In this document: piece by piece, positions 10,596 through 21,366 of the stretch | Numbering within the stretch: the first letter of the stretch is position 1 | Layout: every line of letters begins with the position of its first letter | Assembly: GCA_961205875.1 (NCBI GenBank) | Contig: OY540822.1 | Coordinates: 2,854,501 to 2,918,500 of the forward strand | Direction: 5' to 3' | Length of the DNA: 64,000 nt | DNA from: Sialis fuliginosa | Lineage: Eukaryota > Arthropoda > Insecta > Megaloptera > Sialidae | The notes under the pieces: generated by a model | What the model was told of the DNA's origin: nothing | Seen by the model: only the letters and a program-made list of their open reading frames with translations | Database searches by the model: none | Position numbers and translations under genes: made by a program

Positions 10596-11840
10596 TAAGT
10601 TTGAGGGATGGCAAATCGTAATGATACATTTGATCAACCAGGACCTCTAGATGGGATCATTGGAGTGGCGCTATTCCCGATGGTATTAGGTAATAAGAAA
10701 GTTTCCGGATCACCACATTGCCCCCATTACAGTAGAAACGTCCCTCGGTTTTGTTGTAATGGGCCATGCACCCACCAACAGGCACTTAAAAACTTACCAA
10801 TCTTTTTATACTAGTGTAAATTCTTCACTGAACCAGTTAGTTTCAAAATTCAGAAATTCGAACATCCCGACGACCAAAGATGTGAACTAATCTACCAACA
10901 AACTATACAACGTGAACCTTTTGGCAGGTATGTAGTTTTTATGTGATGGCCCTTAAACGATTCATTTCATTAGAAAATAAATTTGAAAAGTTTCCGATGT
11001 TAAAGGCGCAATATTGTTCAGTCATGCAACCCTACATAGAAGAAGGTTATATGTCACAGATAGATCAATGTTGTTTAAAAGTTCCGAACTACTTTACTCC
11101 ACATGTTGGTGTAGTTCAGTCGCGTAGTACTTCACACCGTTGCGTTGCGTGTTTGACACAAGTGCGAAAACCAGCACACTCTACTATCTACTATATACCT
11201 GGGCCTAAATTACATGCCGATGTTTTTAATATTTTTTAAACTTTCGCTTATTCAAGATAGCTTTCACTGCCGATATCCGGCAAATGTATCTGCGCATTAA
11301 TATGTACCAGGAGCATAGAAAATACCAACAAATTCTTTGGCGCTTCCCCAAAACCGACCCAATCACCATTTACCAACTCAATACTGTAACTTTTATAGTA
11401 AAATCGTTACCATTTCTAGCGTTGCATACTCTCCGACAACTAGCACAAGATGAAGCCGAAAACTATCCTGTGGCAATTCATATTGTCCAACACGACTTCT
11501 ATATGGATGATTTAATAACCAGTGTCGACAGTTTACCTGAGGCAAAGACAACCTATGCTCAGTTAAACAGTTTATTCAAAACAGGACAATTCCAGCCCAC
11601 CAAATGGGTAGTCAATTCTTAAATTCTGTTGTAGGATATACCAGAGGACCAGCGATCTCCAAAGGTTATCAATTTTGATTTGAGTAGTTTGAAAGTTTTG
11701 GGTCTTATTTGCATTTAGTAAACCACACCGTCGCACTGTGGAAAATAAAGGTCTGTTTCGGACCAAAAATCGATAACTTTTTTATTACTAAAGATAGACT
11801 GTTGAAATTTTGCAAAAATATAAAGTAGTATATGATGCTT
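10596..11840 (+). pseudogene. BEL/Pao retrotransposon pol remnant (protease end and RT)
   Basis: Frames in several registers read as a BEL/Pao pol protein: LDGIIGVALFPMVLGNKKVS (about 10646) fits the end of the protease region, followed by pieces up to MLKAQYCSVMQPYIEEGYMS (about 10998) that precede the RT. The RT core continues with GPKLHADVFNI (about 11200), RINMYQEHRKYQQILWRFPK (about 11290) and YMDDLITSVDSLPEA (about 11500), where YMDD is the RT catalytic box. The last recognisable residues (FDLSSLKVLGL, then KVCFGPKIDN) reach about 11800. Several frameshifts and stops are present. RNase H and the first part of integrase are missing. Confidence 0.85.
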
Positions 11841-12119
11841 CTAATGAAATAAGTTTTATAAAAAAATTTCGTAATACAAAATAAAAAATAAATAAAATAA
11901 AAATAAAAAATTTCAAAATGGCATTTATTTTATTTTTAACTAAAAATATTACTTTAAAAGTGTATGAAAATACCTTAAAATTATTAGAAACGACGAAAAA
12001 TACATAAAATGCTTACCTACTAATTATAGAAATATTTAGAATAGTTTGTTAATAAAAATTTTAAGCTGTTGTTTTTATGGAATAATGTATACATAGGTAC
12101 ATTACAGACAGATACTATA

Positions 12120-12569
12120 TTATACTTGGGGACCTTCAGATTCTGAAATCAGTTCGTTGACTTTCACAAACTGCAGAGGATCTTCATCAAGTTCCTGCAC
12201 ATTTTTGTTATACGGTTTTCTAATGATAGTGATGTACGGATCGGAAGTGTATAGAAGAGTATGAAATACATTTTCATTTGTAGCTGATCGAGAGCATTTC
12301 CTGGCATGATGAAGGCGAAATTTTTTATAATTCTTATTACTGGATTCTTGCGCATCTTTTGAAAGTTGACCGATAGGAAGTACTGCAAAATGTATTATTA
12401 TATTTTCTCCGTGAATTAAGATTTTGTGTACTGAAGATGGCATATAGTACCATCCATAACTACTAACATAGATTCGGGCGGTTTCTATAGCATAACTATT
12501 AGGGTGCTTTTTTTTTGCGACTATTTTTTTTTTCACTCCCACCTCAAAATTTTCATGGAAATACCTCAA
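12120..12569 (-). CDS. Unassigned 149-aa frame, probably part of a transposon gene
   Basis: This open reverse-strand frame has no recognised catalytic motif. Its central part (LPIGQLSKDAQESSNKNYKK, then an R/K-rich FRLHHARKCSRSATNENVF and a SDPYITIIRKP segment) resembles, from memory only, the C-terminal part of uncharacterised transposon-linked proteins common in arthropods. It lies between the two BEL/Pao pieces on the opposite strand, so it is probably an independent insertion. The acidic C-terminus (ELISESEGPQV) ends at a clean stop. It could be the last exon of a larger decayed element. Confidence 0.4.
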   Translation of the reverse strand: MRYFHENFEVGVKKKIVAKKKHPNSYAIETARIYVSSYGWYYMPSSVHKILIHGENIIIHFAVLPIGQLSKDAQESSNKNYKKFRLHHARKCSRSATNENVFHTLLYTSDPYITIIRKPYNKNVQELDEDPLQFVKVNELISESEGPQV

Positions 12570-12964
12570 AAAAAATTCCCTGAAAATTTGAGCCCTTAAT
12601 ATTAATATTAAGTACTCGCTTTCAGCGTTTAAAGATTTCCCATTGAAAATACACGTAAACTTGAACTTTTTTTTTTACTTTTTATAGCTCAGAGGCATTT
12701 TATCCTATTTGAACGTTTGAAAAACCAAATTACGCAGAATTAAATGTTCTATAAAAGTATTTATTGCAATGAAACTGTAACTTACAAGGGTGAGACAGTA
12801 CAGGTGATTAAAGTCAAATTTTTCATGAATTTCTTGTTTTTTCATTGTTATTTCATAAATGGCTGAAAATACAGAAAAAGTTTAAATAAAAAAGTTGTAG
12901 CAAATTCAATTTTCTTCAAAAAAGATCCTGAGCATCAAATCTCTATTATTGATATTTTTCAAGA

Positions 12965-13150
12965 TAATAAGCTTTTTGTTTTTTATGATTTACGATTTTC
13001 ATGAACATAAAGAACATCTATTTGAGGTTATTTACCTCTTCTTTTCTTCTTGACTTTGAAAAAGTAGATAATAACTTTAAAAAAAAATTGATTTTAATAA
13101 TTAGAGTCGCGAATTCATGAAAATCGTAAATCATAAAAAACAAATATTCA
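12965..13150. repeat. Inverted repeat with about 30-bp arms
   Basis: TTTGTTTTTTATGATTTACG (from about 12976) continues into ATTTTCATGAA and returns inverted at about 13114-13143. The AT-rich loop of about 100 bases shows no gene. It is part of a longer non-coding segment (12600-13690) whose C-rich patches (CCCCCTAAAGGCGCC and similar) recur in degenerate form. Confidence 0.6.
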
Positions 13151-13189
13151 TTACCAAATTTTTTTCAGATTTTTTGAGCCAGTAGTTAC

Positions 13190-13690
13190 AGAGTTAGAGG
13201 GGGGAGGACAAAATAAAATACTGCTTTTATCCCCCTAAAGGCGCCATTTTTGAGTTAGAAAAAAAATAGGGTCATATCTACATTTTGATACCCCACACGT
13301 CTTGGTATACAATTTTTTTTATTTTGGATACGTTTTAAAGCCCCCTGCTGGCACCATTTTTGATTTAGAAAAAAATTAGAAAAACGGTCAAATTTCGCTT
13401 GCTTGGTTATACATTTTAACGTATCACTTCTATAAAAAAATTTTTTTACCTAGATTTAGCTCCTTAGTGCCCCCCTGAAAAATTATTTTTCCAATAAATT
13501 TGTACATCTTTTACTAGAGGGCATCATTTTACATATTCAGTAAACATTTCAAGTTTCTAGCTTATATAGTTTACAATATATTTTGCTTTGAGTAGAAAAG
13601 ACGGGCGGACGGACGGACAGATGGATGGACGGATGGACGACAAAGTGAGATTAATAGGGTTTCTTTGGAACCCTAAAAAACATACACCAA
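13190..13690 (+). mobile_element. Non-coding repeat with a GGAC-type tail
   Basis: The segment ends with degenerate GGAC/GGAT tetranucleotide units (about 13601-13640), followed by GTTTCTTTGGAACCC and an A-rich run. The same arrangement (GGAC run, short spacer, GTTTCC..GGAAACC) ends the inserted repeat at 31085-31155. That similarity suggests two members of one non-autonomous repeat class. Confidence 0.5.
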
Positions 13691-14282
13691 ACTATTGTTA
13701 TAAACAGATAAAATTTGAAACCGTGATAAATAGCGGTTTTCTGTTTTCTGACTTTTATCACTTTTTTCTCGATAACTTTGGAAACTGCACGTATCTGCAG
13801 CAAATTCTTAATACATGTTTTTCATAAACACCTAGGCTACAAATCTACATTTTATATAAAGCGTGGGGAAGCGTGGGTAACTGCCAAAAGTCTCGGTGAA
13901 CTTGAAGAATTTTTTTTCTTTTTCTTATTTTATTGTTCATTTAATTACTCGTAAACTGAACCGTATAATTAAAAATGTAAAATTTTCCTAAAATCTCCAT
14001 AAGATAAGCTTTTCAGAAAGGTATAACACTTTATAACTATTCCTACAAAGTTGTATAGAAAATTAACTTTTAAAGTGATGAAGCGAACAGGCTTGAATTG
14101 AACATGCACAAAAATATTAAACAGTAGGGCTTCAAAAATTTTCTTTTTACATAAAATTATGTGAAATTCCTGCATTAAAGTAAAGATTGACTATTAAACT
14201 ATTAAATAAAATTGAAATATAATGTCAGTAGCGATATTAGTAAAACACATTTATGATATGCTGTTGTTGTACCATTTTCCAC

Positions 14283-14690
14283 AGTGCGTCGCCGGAACCG
14301 GCTACAACCTGCGTCCTGATCTGGTCGTCATCAGCGAGTCCAACAAGACCGCTATTGTCGTGGACGTGGCCGTCCCCTTCGATAACACCCCGGCATCAAT
14401 CGACGAGGCGAGACGTCAAAAAATTATTAAATATACTCCGCTAGTTAATAAATTAAAAGAGAAGGAGTATGACGTCTCGCTAGACGCGATTACTGTCGGA
14501 GCGTTGGGTTCATGGGATCCGGCCAACAAGAGGATACTCCGAGTGTTGGGGGTCAGCCGCCGCTATGCTAAACGCATGCGGTGCCTCATCGTGTCCGGCG
14601 TAATAAGATGGTCACGTGACATCTACATCGAGCATGTATCGTGGCGCCGACAGTACGGGTAGCGGTGACTGCCTCACTGCACCCGTACAA
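14283..14690 (+). pseudogene. R2-type LINE C-terminal endonuclease fragment
   Basis: The frame reads YNLRPDLVVISESNKTAIVV, then DVAVPFDN, an alpha-helical KYTPLVNKLKEKEYDV, DAITVGALGSWDPANKR and a C-terminal RYAKRMRCL..SRDIYIEH. This matches the restriction-like endonuclease end of R2-clade LINEs, with a PD-(D/E)XK-type core (PDLV..VVDV) and a downstream lysine. The stop is at 14660, followed by a short GC-richer 3' UTR and AT-rich DNA. Everything upstream (RT and DNA-binding fingers) is absent, as expected from 5' truncation on insertion. Base composition is clearly more GC-rich than its surroundings, suggesting a fairly recent arrival. Confidence 0.8.
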
Positions 14691-14871
14691 TTATATTTTA
14701 TTATTACTATTATTTTATTTATACATTTATTTTTTACACATCCTCTCGTTGATTAGATCACACAATATCAAGATACTTACGCTGTGATAATAATAAAAAT
14801 GTTCTTAAATGTGAAATGTCCAATATTTATTTATATATGTATATAAGTTTTAATGTAAATTTTAATAATAT

Positions 14872-15625
14872 AACGTTTAAGAGATTCCTTGCACGACGCG
14901 GAACTTGTACGACCGTGTACTCTGATTCTGGCAAGAATTTCCTGGGAGAAAAAAATGCACTTGACACCTTATATGCTTTAGTAAACTCGGAGGAATATAA
15001 GCAGTCGCTTCAGTTAGAATTTACTCCTCAGAGAATCAATTGGAAATTTCACCCACCTTCTAGCCCCCATTTTTCAGGAATATGGGAGGCCAACATTAAG
15101 GCAGTCAAGAGCCACCTCACGAAAGTGATCGGCGCGCAAGTGCTCATGTGAGAAATTTAATACCGTATTAACGCAAATCGAGGCGTTATTAAATTCGCGA
15201 CCCCTCACGTGGTTGAGCACTGATTCATCTGATCCAATGCCATTAACACCGGCGCATTTTTTTACGCTTACACCGTTAAAATCGCTATCTGCGTCAGAAT
15301 TGGGAAATGACCCTACCAAATTGTTGGAACGCAAAGATTTATATGACCATATGGTTCAAACGTTTTGGAAGCGCTGGCACCTTGAGTACCTAAATCAGTT
15401 GCAAATAAGGAAAAAATAGAATCAACCACAAAACACACCAGTGGAGAGACTTTGGTTCTCATAAAACAAGAAAATTCACCACCTTTGCTCTGGCCCCTCG
15501 GCGTCATACAGGAGTTACACCCTAGCACCGATGGGATCTCAAGAGTAGCCACCGTCAAGATCAACGCAGGGCTGTACAAACGACCGTTAGTTAAGCTCTG
15601 CCCCTTACCCTATCAGTTACTTTAC
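14872..15625 (+). pseudogene. BEL/Pao integrase C-terminal remnant
   Basis: The pieces read TCTTVYSDSGKNFLGEKNAL (about 14905), FHPPSSPHFSGIWEANIKAV (about 15050), a broken joint near 15150, then LTWLSTDSSDPMPLTPAHFF (about 15205), KRWHLEYLNQLQ and a C-terminal GVIQELHPSTDGISRVATVK up to KLCPL near 15605. YSDSG holds the second catalytic aspartate and GIWE the glutamate of a DDE integrase; the tail matches the C-terminal domain usual in BEL/Pao. At least two frame breaks are present. Together with 10596-11840 it probably belonged to one element now missing its middle. Confidence 0.83.
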
Positions 15626-16480
15626 TTTTATTTAATTAGATTTAGTTAGATTTCGTTAGTTTAAAGAAATTTTTGGTACCCAGTACCTTTACCTTTGCCT
15701 GACGTTTCATGAGAAAAGAACAAGCTTTCGATTGTTCTTTTCTCATGAAAATGCGTTTTTTATCATCCCCGTACGATTTTTTTTAACTGTGTTATTTACT
15801 GTCAAAGTAAAAATAACACGTTTGGCTTTAAACTCCTGTACATCCTGAAATAATGATCGCACAATAATCGGCTTGATATCATTTTGTAAAAAAATCGATT
15901 TTAGAACATGTAAAACAACGGCATTTTCTCATTTTTTTAGAGTTCTTTTTTAGTTCATAATGTCCCAAAAAGTTACCCAAAATTGCAAGTTTCTACGATT
16001 TTTCATCTTCATGTTCATAGCTGTCAAATGTTTGATTTAATTAAAGGATATTTTTTTCATCTCTTTTAGCGTTGAAAAACAATAAGAAATGGATACCGTA
16101 TCTCTGCGAAAAATTATTCAATTTTAATGATCCAGGACTTTATTTTGAAGCTAATACTTTCTAGTTTTTATCATACCCCACTATTCCATATCAATCGTAT
16201 TGCTAAAATTTGAATGTGCAAAATTGAGTACAATGTTAAACTCGACAATATCCACAAATAAATGATAAGCGGAATTCAGAAACACGAGAACACAACCCTT
16301 CAAAATGTTTTTATCAAAGGACCCCGCACAAAAGCAATGGAAAAACACTCTCGGTGGATTTTGTCCAAACCCACGGAAATAGATACTGCATAAAAGTTGT
16401 CCATAGAACATGGGTCCACAAACTCGATCTTCATGGTCATTTCAAGGTCATATTATCAAAAAAATCATAAAAAAAAATCT
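15626..16480. other. Non-coding stretch with one strong hairpin
   Basis: No gene was seen. A perfect 18-bp stem at 15705-15722 with 15733-15750 (TTTCATGAGAAAAGAACA and its complement) with a 10-base loop is the only clear structure. It may mark the end of a small foldback insertion, but no target duplication was identified. Confidence 0.5.
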
Positions 16481-16489
16481 AAAAAAAAT

Positions 16490-17175
16490 ATATTCAGAGA
16501 TTTTCGGAGTTGCTGAATCCGAATTCGAGGTCTACTTTTCTGTATCGAGTGAAGAGTCAAGGTCGATTCAAGGTCAAATAAACAAAAGGCCATTACAAAA
16601 ATCTGAAAAAATGTGCAGGTAGGTTTTTGGGTCGCCGAATCCGAATCCGAGGTCCGCTTTTCTGTATTGAGTCAAGGTCAAGGTAGTTTTAAGGTCAAAT
16701 TAACAAAAGAATATAAAAAATAAAATAGTTTTAATAATTAGGTTTTCGGTATCACTGAATTCAAATCCGAGGTCCGTTTTTTTGTATCTAGTCACATCCT
16801 TTTGTTAATTTGACGTTAAAACTACCTTGACTTTGACTCGATACAGAAAAGCGGACCTCGGATTCGGGTTCGGCGACCCAAAAACCTACCTGCACATTTT
16901 TTTCAGATTTTTGTAATAGCCTTTTGTTTATTTGACCTTGAAATAACTTTGTCTTTCTCTCGATACAGAACAGCAGATCTCGGATTCGGATTCAGCGACC
17001 CAAAAAACCTACATGTACATTTTTTCAGATTTTTTATGGCCTTTTGTTAATTTGACCTTGAATCGACCTTGACCTTCACTCGATATAGAAAAGCAGACTT
17101 CGGATTCGGGTTCAGCGATCCCGAAAATCTAAATGTACATTTTTGCAGATTTTTGTAATGGCTTTTTGTTTATTG
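16490..17175. repeat. 120-bp satellite-like units in opposed orientation
   Basis: Three units on the forward strand (GAGGTC marker at 16527, 16649 and 16769) are followed by three on the reverse strand (markers at 16854, 16977 and about 17096), giving an inverted tandem array centred near 16810. Each unit contains CCGAATCCGA-type sequence, a TCAAGGTCAA stretch and AACAAAAGGCC. The regular period of 120-122 bases on both sides implies array growth followed by inversion, or insertion of a palindromic element that itself carried the array. Confidence 0.85.
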
Positions 17176-17559
17176 TGTGTAATCAAATAAGAAATCAAAA
17201 TACTTCATCTTTAATGTGCAAAACACATATGAAATCAAAATGCTCTATCTCTAATATGTAAACAATATGAAATCAAAATTCTCTATCTTTTTACGAAGTT
17301 AACAAATATGTTAATCAAATAATAATTCACACGAGGCAGAGAAAGACTGATCACCATCAATAACAAAAACAAACACTCGTCTCACAACAAAATAAGTATA
17401 AAACGTCAACTGCGTAACACACAACCTCAAAATATGAAATGTCAAAACAATACATAAAATCGAAAATGGCTGCTGATATGTGTGAACATAGCAAGCAGTC
17501 CCTCGTAAAATACACTACAACTACTATGCGCGCGCAAACAACGCTTTAAACTCTGTACG

Positions 17560-17593
<34 letters not shown>

Positions 17594-18900
17594 GTCGAAA
17601 ATATGAATTATGGAAATTGTAAAGTAACACAGAATAATAGAAAATAAAATGGATAATTCACTGTTATGAGGCGATCGCTTAAGCACTTCCTGTAAGAACA
17701 AGGGTACGAGGTTTTGAACAATAAGAACTCAGAGGTTCCCAATAAACGGGCATAAAAGCCTGAACACCAAACTACACGACTCAAAATCTAGTAAGTAAGA
17801 CAAGGATGTGGATAAACGATCGACATTCAATAACATTAGAAACAAATACAAAATATCAATATGAAATAAGATTACGCAATTTCCCATATACTACGCACTA
17901 ATCTTTCAATAAGTGTGAACTTGCAAAACATTGTTCGACAAGTTCAGACCTATCAAATGTAACAATAGAAAAAAACAGAACTTTTGGTATCACCCCGTAT
18001 ATAGTTAAAATGTTCAAATAGAAATATTAAAAATGTATATATGGTTAATAAAATAGATTTTAGAATGTTATGCATATATGGATACTTTTAAATGTTATGA
18101 AATATAATAATACTGGCCAGATATATATTACGTATTGATGAAAGCTGGTTGTGGGTCCTTCCAACTAACTCGTCCACTTTTAAAATTGAATGAAAGGAAC
18201 TACCTGGGAATTAGTCCTGCAGGTGTCCAAAAAATAAAAAAACTTCTTCCTCAAAATTCCACTATATCATTATAGATGTATAATTGCTCCATTCGTCGAC
18301 TACCGCAGACGACGTTTCAAAACCGAGAGAGTCTTTCTTTGTTTTATCAAGTTATCGCGCCACCGAATAAATTGTTCGGGCCCCGTCGGCTGCATTCGGT
18401 GATCGTGCTATGAGACAACCATCGATCTCTATTGGTGTTGGATCGATCGTAGATTGACAGGTGCATACTGACGCTGTCTTATGTTGATATAAAAATGTAG
18501 TGTTGTACGGGTAATAATGTACAACGCTACAGTCACCCCGGGCTGTAAATTGGTTTACCCAGCGGGTGAACACCTTCTAACGTTCTCCCCATTTCTCCAG
18601 ATCAGCAGCACTTCGGCCCTGGTTGGTGTGTTTGTTGGGGCTTCTGGTTTTTGGTAGATGTCGTAGTGGTTATTCGTACTTGTAACTCCATATCCAGTTT
18701 ACATCTGGCCTAGATTCTTTATTCGCACTCCGCACAAATAGTCCAGTCTATAACACTTGTATTTACACAGATAGCTTAAATGGGTGGTGATACTCAAAAC
18801 AATATTACAATTTATGGATTTACAATTTTGCAAATATGAACAATTTATGCCTTAACTAACTTAACCTAATTAAAACTTATAATTAGTTAGAAAAAACACG
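17176..18900. other. No recognisable gene; (TC)n microsatellite at about 17563-17590
   Basis: The stretch has low-complexity AT-rich DNA, a near-threefold repeat of AATATGAAATCAAAAT-like sequence at 17200-17285, and a run of about 14 TC dinucleotides. A GC-richer patch at 18270-18660 has only short chance frames. It may be retroelement leader or LTR sequence, but no boundary motif supports that. Confidence 0.4.
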
Positions 18901-19075
18901 CTGTAGGTTTTGGTCAACCTGGAGGAGGGAAAGGCCTCCAAGCTGGCGGAAATCAGCTTTTCAGAAGGAAGAGGGTGAGGCAGTTGCCAGCCCGCTTCGC
19001 TCCCGGTTACGCGACTCCGCTGTAGGGGGCTCCCAACTAGGGTGGTTAGGCCCGCCTACTCAAAAAAAAAAAAAC
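18895..19075 (+). other. GC-rich patch ending in a 12-base A run
   Basis: The segment is clearly richer in G and C than its flanks and terminates in an A tract at 19062-19073. This looks like the 3' end of a retroposed sequence, but no box A/B promoter, open frame or target duplication could be seen. Confidence 0.3.
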
Positions 19076-19404
19076 ATCAAAGAAAGGGGGGACCTCAGAG
19101 AGGTCTCCACAGCGCGCAGAGCTAACTGTCAGAGAGCGCTCTGAGATACAAAGAAAAGGAGGAGAAAACATTGTTTTCACTCCGTAAATTTATAAAGGTA
19201 AATTGAATAATACTAGGTTTCCACCGACTTCGCCTAATAGAATAACAAGAAAAGAAAAATAGGCGCGGCAATACTACTTTAAGAGAAATAGCGTTACAAA
19301 TGAACGTACACAAAATTTAGTTATTTGTGGGAGGGCTCCGAGGGTGTTGCCCGTCGCGAGATACCGCCCACTACAACTGCTCTACTGTTTTGAAAGAAGA
19401 AAAT

Positions 19405-19670
19405 TTAAATGTTAAAAAAGGTGATGAAGGAATTTCGAAAAATTTTAATTGGTGTTCTCTCATAATACGGGCGAAGTTGATCGACATGTGCCCTAAAAAC
19501 TTCTCCCGGCTCGTCTGGATCGACTAGAGTAACGTTTACGGGCGAGGTAAATTCCAGGATGCGTCTAGGTTTCGAGTAACGCATTTTTAATTTGTTTGCC
19601 TCAGATTCGCCTGGGCGGTGTTGGTGATGTAACTTTTGTACAACAAGTTGACCAACCTGGAAAGTTACCG
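19405..19670 (-). pseudogene. Ty3/gypsy integrase C-terminal fragment
   Basis: On the reverse strand the frame reads TFQVGQLVVQKLHHQHRPGE, then a basic KLKMRYSKPRRILEFTSPVN and VTLVDPDEPGEVFRAHVDQL RPYYER. This is the GPY/F-type or chromodomain-like tail found after the integrase core of gypsy elements (FxVGDLV, then a PYxV-like strand and an RAHVxQLKPY ending). It is cut on its N-terminal side by the 45-bp repeat array. About 85 residues remain, so it has no activity of its own. Confidence 0.7.
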
Positions 19671-19675
19671 GCTTA

Positions 19676-19945
19676 CAGCTTTCATCGCAAAGCCCGCCGT
19701 CGTTCAATCGACGCCCAACACAGCTTCCACCGAGAAGCCCGCCGTCATCTTCATGACACCCAACACAGCTTCCACCGCGAAGCCCACCGTCATCCTCATG
19801 ACGCCCAACACAGCTTCCACCGAGAAGCCAGCCGTCATCTTCATGAGGTCAACACAGCTTCCACCGAGAAGCCCGCCGTCATCCCAAATGACGCCCAACC
19901 CAGCTTCCACCGAGAAGCCCACCATCACACGAATGACGTCTGTCC
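19676..19945 (+). repeat. 45-bp coding-like tandem repeat, six units
   Basis: Units begin (CAGCTTYCA) at 19676, 19721, 19766, 19811, 19855 and 19901. One forward frame gives 15-residue units TPNTASTEKPAVIFM. The fourth interval is 44 bp and the fifth 46 bp, so the frame is lost for one unit and then restored. The array is GC-rich in an AT-rich neighbourhood and is followed by a C run of 14 at 20052-20065. The reverse strand and another forward frame are also open through the array, so a protein role is not established. Confidence 0.75.
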
Positions 19946-20178
19946 CATTGACATCTCAAGGATCGCACCGGCCCAACTGATCCCAACATCAGCCCAGCCG
20001 ATTCCAACGACACTGGAATCCCCGTCGATCCCCGTCAAGACAGAAAAGACGCCCCCCCCCCCCCCTTCCATTGTAAATAACTGTATAATTTGTATATAAA
20101 CATTAACGACGAAATAAATATTCCTTCCTAAGCCAACATTGTTTTTATTTTCCCTAACACACAAGCGAGGGTACAACA

Positions 20179-20652
20179 AGAGTTTCATGTTTTCTAGCTC
20201 TGTGATGCTTATCATTTCTATTGGAGAGTACGAGATGTTATTATCTTGTTGTTTCCATTTTTGATACATTTCTAGTTTATCCGATGTTAATTTTCTCTTT
20301 CTTAGAGGTAATTTTTTCTTATTGAGCTGATCCTGCAAACTTATGGATAATGAGGAATTGAAATTGGGCGCAACAGGAGGTTGCCCATTATAAATGCTTT
20401 GAGGTTTTGACGAGAGTTTCATGTTTTCTAGCTCTGCGATGCTTATCATTTCTATTGGAGAGTACGAGATGTTATTATCTTGTTGTTTCCATTTTTGATA
20501 CATTTCTAGTTTATCCGATGTTAATTTTCTCTTTCTTAGAGGTAATTTTTTCTTATTGAGCTGATCCTGAAAACTTATGGATAATGAGGAATTGAAATTG
20601 GGCGCAACAGGAGGTTGCCCATTATAAATGCTTTGAGGTTTTGACAAGAGTT
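20179..20652 (-). CDS. Tandem 234-bp duplication inside an open reverse-strand frame
   Basis: Two near-identical 234-bp units (starts at 20179 and 20413) keep one reverse-strand frame open and encode a 78-residue repeat. Each repeat has SKPQSIYNGQPPVAPNFNSS, a basic KKKLPLRKRKLTSDKLEMYQ and a segment ending EMISIAELENMKL. I do not recognise the family. The basic KKKLPLRKRK stretch could be a nuclear localisation signal. The unit length is divisible by three, so the duplication is in frame. Only a few bases differ between units, so it is recent. It may be one duplicated exon of a decayed transposon gene; the serine-rich reverse-strand frame at 20814-21035 may be an upstream exon. Confidence 0.5.
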
Positions 20653-20813
20653 TATTTGTCAATAATTTTGCAGAATGCTTTGATCCTCCCTGACGTCATT
20701 CCTTCCCTAAACATGTAGGTATCTGATATTTGGTGCACTTACCAATCATTTTAGAGAAATTCTCACTTGAATTTTGTACATGTGAAATCATCGAACGATC
20801 ATACCGATGCGGT

Positions 20814-21035
20814 TTATTTTTTTTTTTTTTCAGTCGGGAGACACGAGCTAGGGTTGCATATATCATACTTATTTAATATAATAGTTGAAGATTCACTCTT
20901 TTGGTTAGGTGACTGTGAACTGTAATAAGAGTGGTGATGAGACCTGCTTGAAAGAAGATTGTTTCCGTATGAAGTACTCGGTTGGGCCGAATGATTACTG
21001 TAGTTTCTTATTGATGACATGTTTATTTTCATCAA
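20814..21035 (-). CDS. Possible serine/asparagine-rich exon
   Basis: This 73-aa reverse-strand frame has a low-complexity composition (NYSNHSAQPSTSYGNN, then SRSHHHSYYSSQSPNQKSES). It sits just upstream, in the reverse direction, of the duplicated 234-bp units and could belong to the same gene, but no exon joint is convincing. Chance is a real alternative. Confidence 0.25.
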   Translation of the reverse strand: MMKINMSSIRNYSNHSAQPSTSYGNNLLSSRSHHHSYYSSQSPNQKSESSTIILNKYDICNPSSCLPTEKKKK

Positions 21036-21366
21036 AAGAGAATATTTACCATTACAGCTTGTTTGTACATCAGGTAAGCCAAATGAAACTCTCTTTTGGT
21101 TTGATTGTGTGCTGCACGGACCATCTAAAATAACAAAATATTCTATGTTAATATTAGCTACAAGACATGTTTTAATTTATTTCACTAATGTAAGCAAAAG
21201 CAATAAAACTCCATATATTTAATTGTAACGTTTTTTTTTCAAACGTACCTATATCTCAGTCTATAACACGATAGTGAACAAATATTTCAATTCATATAAA
21301 TATTAATACTAAACATATTATTTAATATTTTGACAATAATAATAATTACTAATAATGTGTGATAAC

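Noticed and set aside
16181-16622. Short frames flanking the 120-bp arrays
   Set aside because: They overlap tandem non-coding repeats and low-complexity lysine-rich sequence.
17442-17630. 62-aa frame with an RERERERE run
   Set aside because: The run is the translation of the (TC)n microsatellite.
19704-19928. Reverse-strand frame through the 45-bp array
   Set aside because: GC-rich tandem DNA with unit length divisible by three leaves several frames open on both strands.
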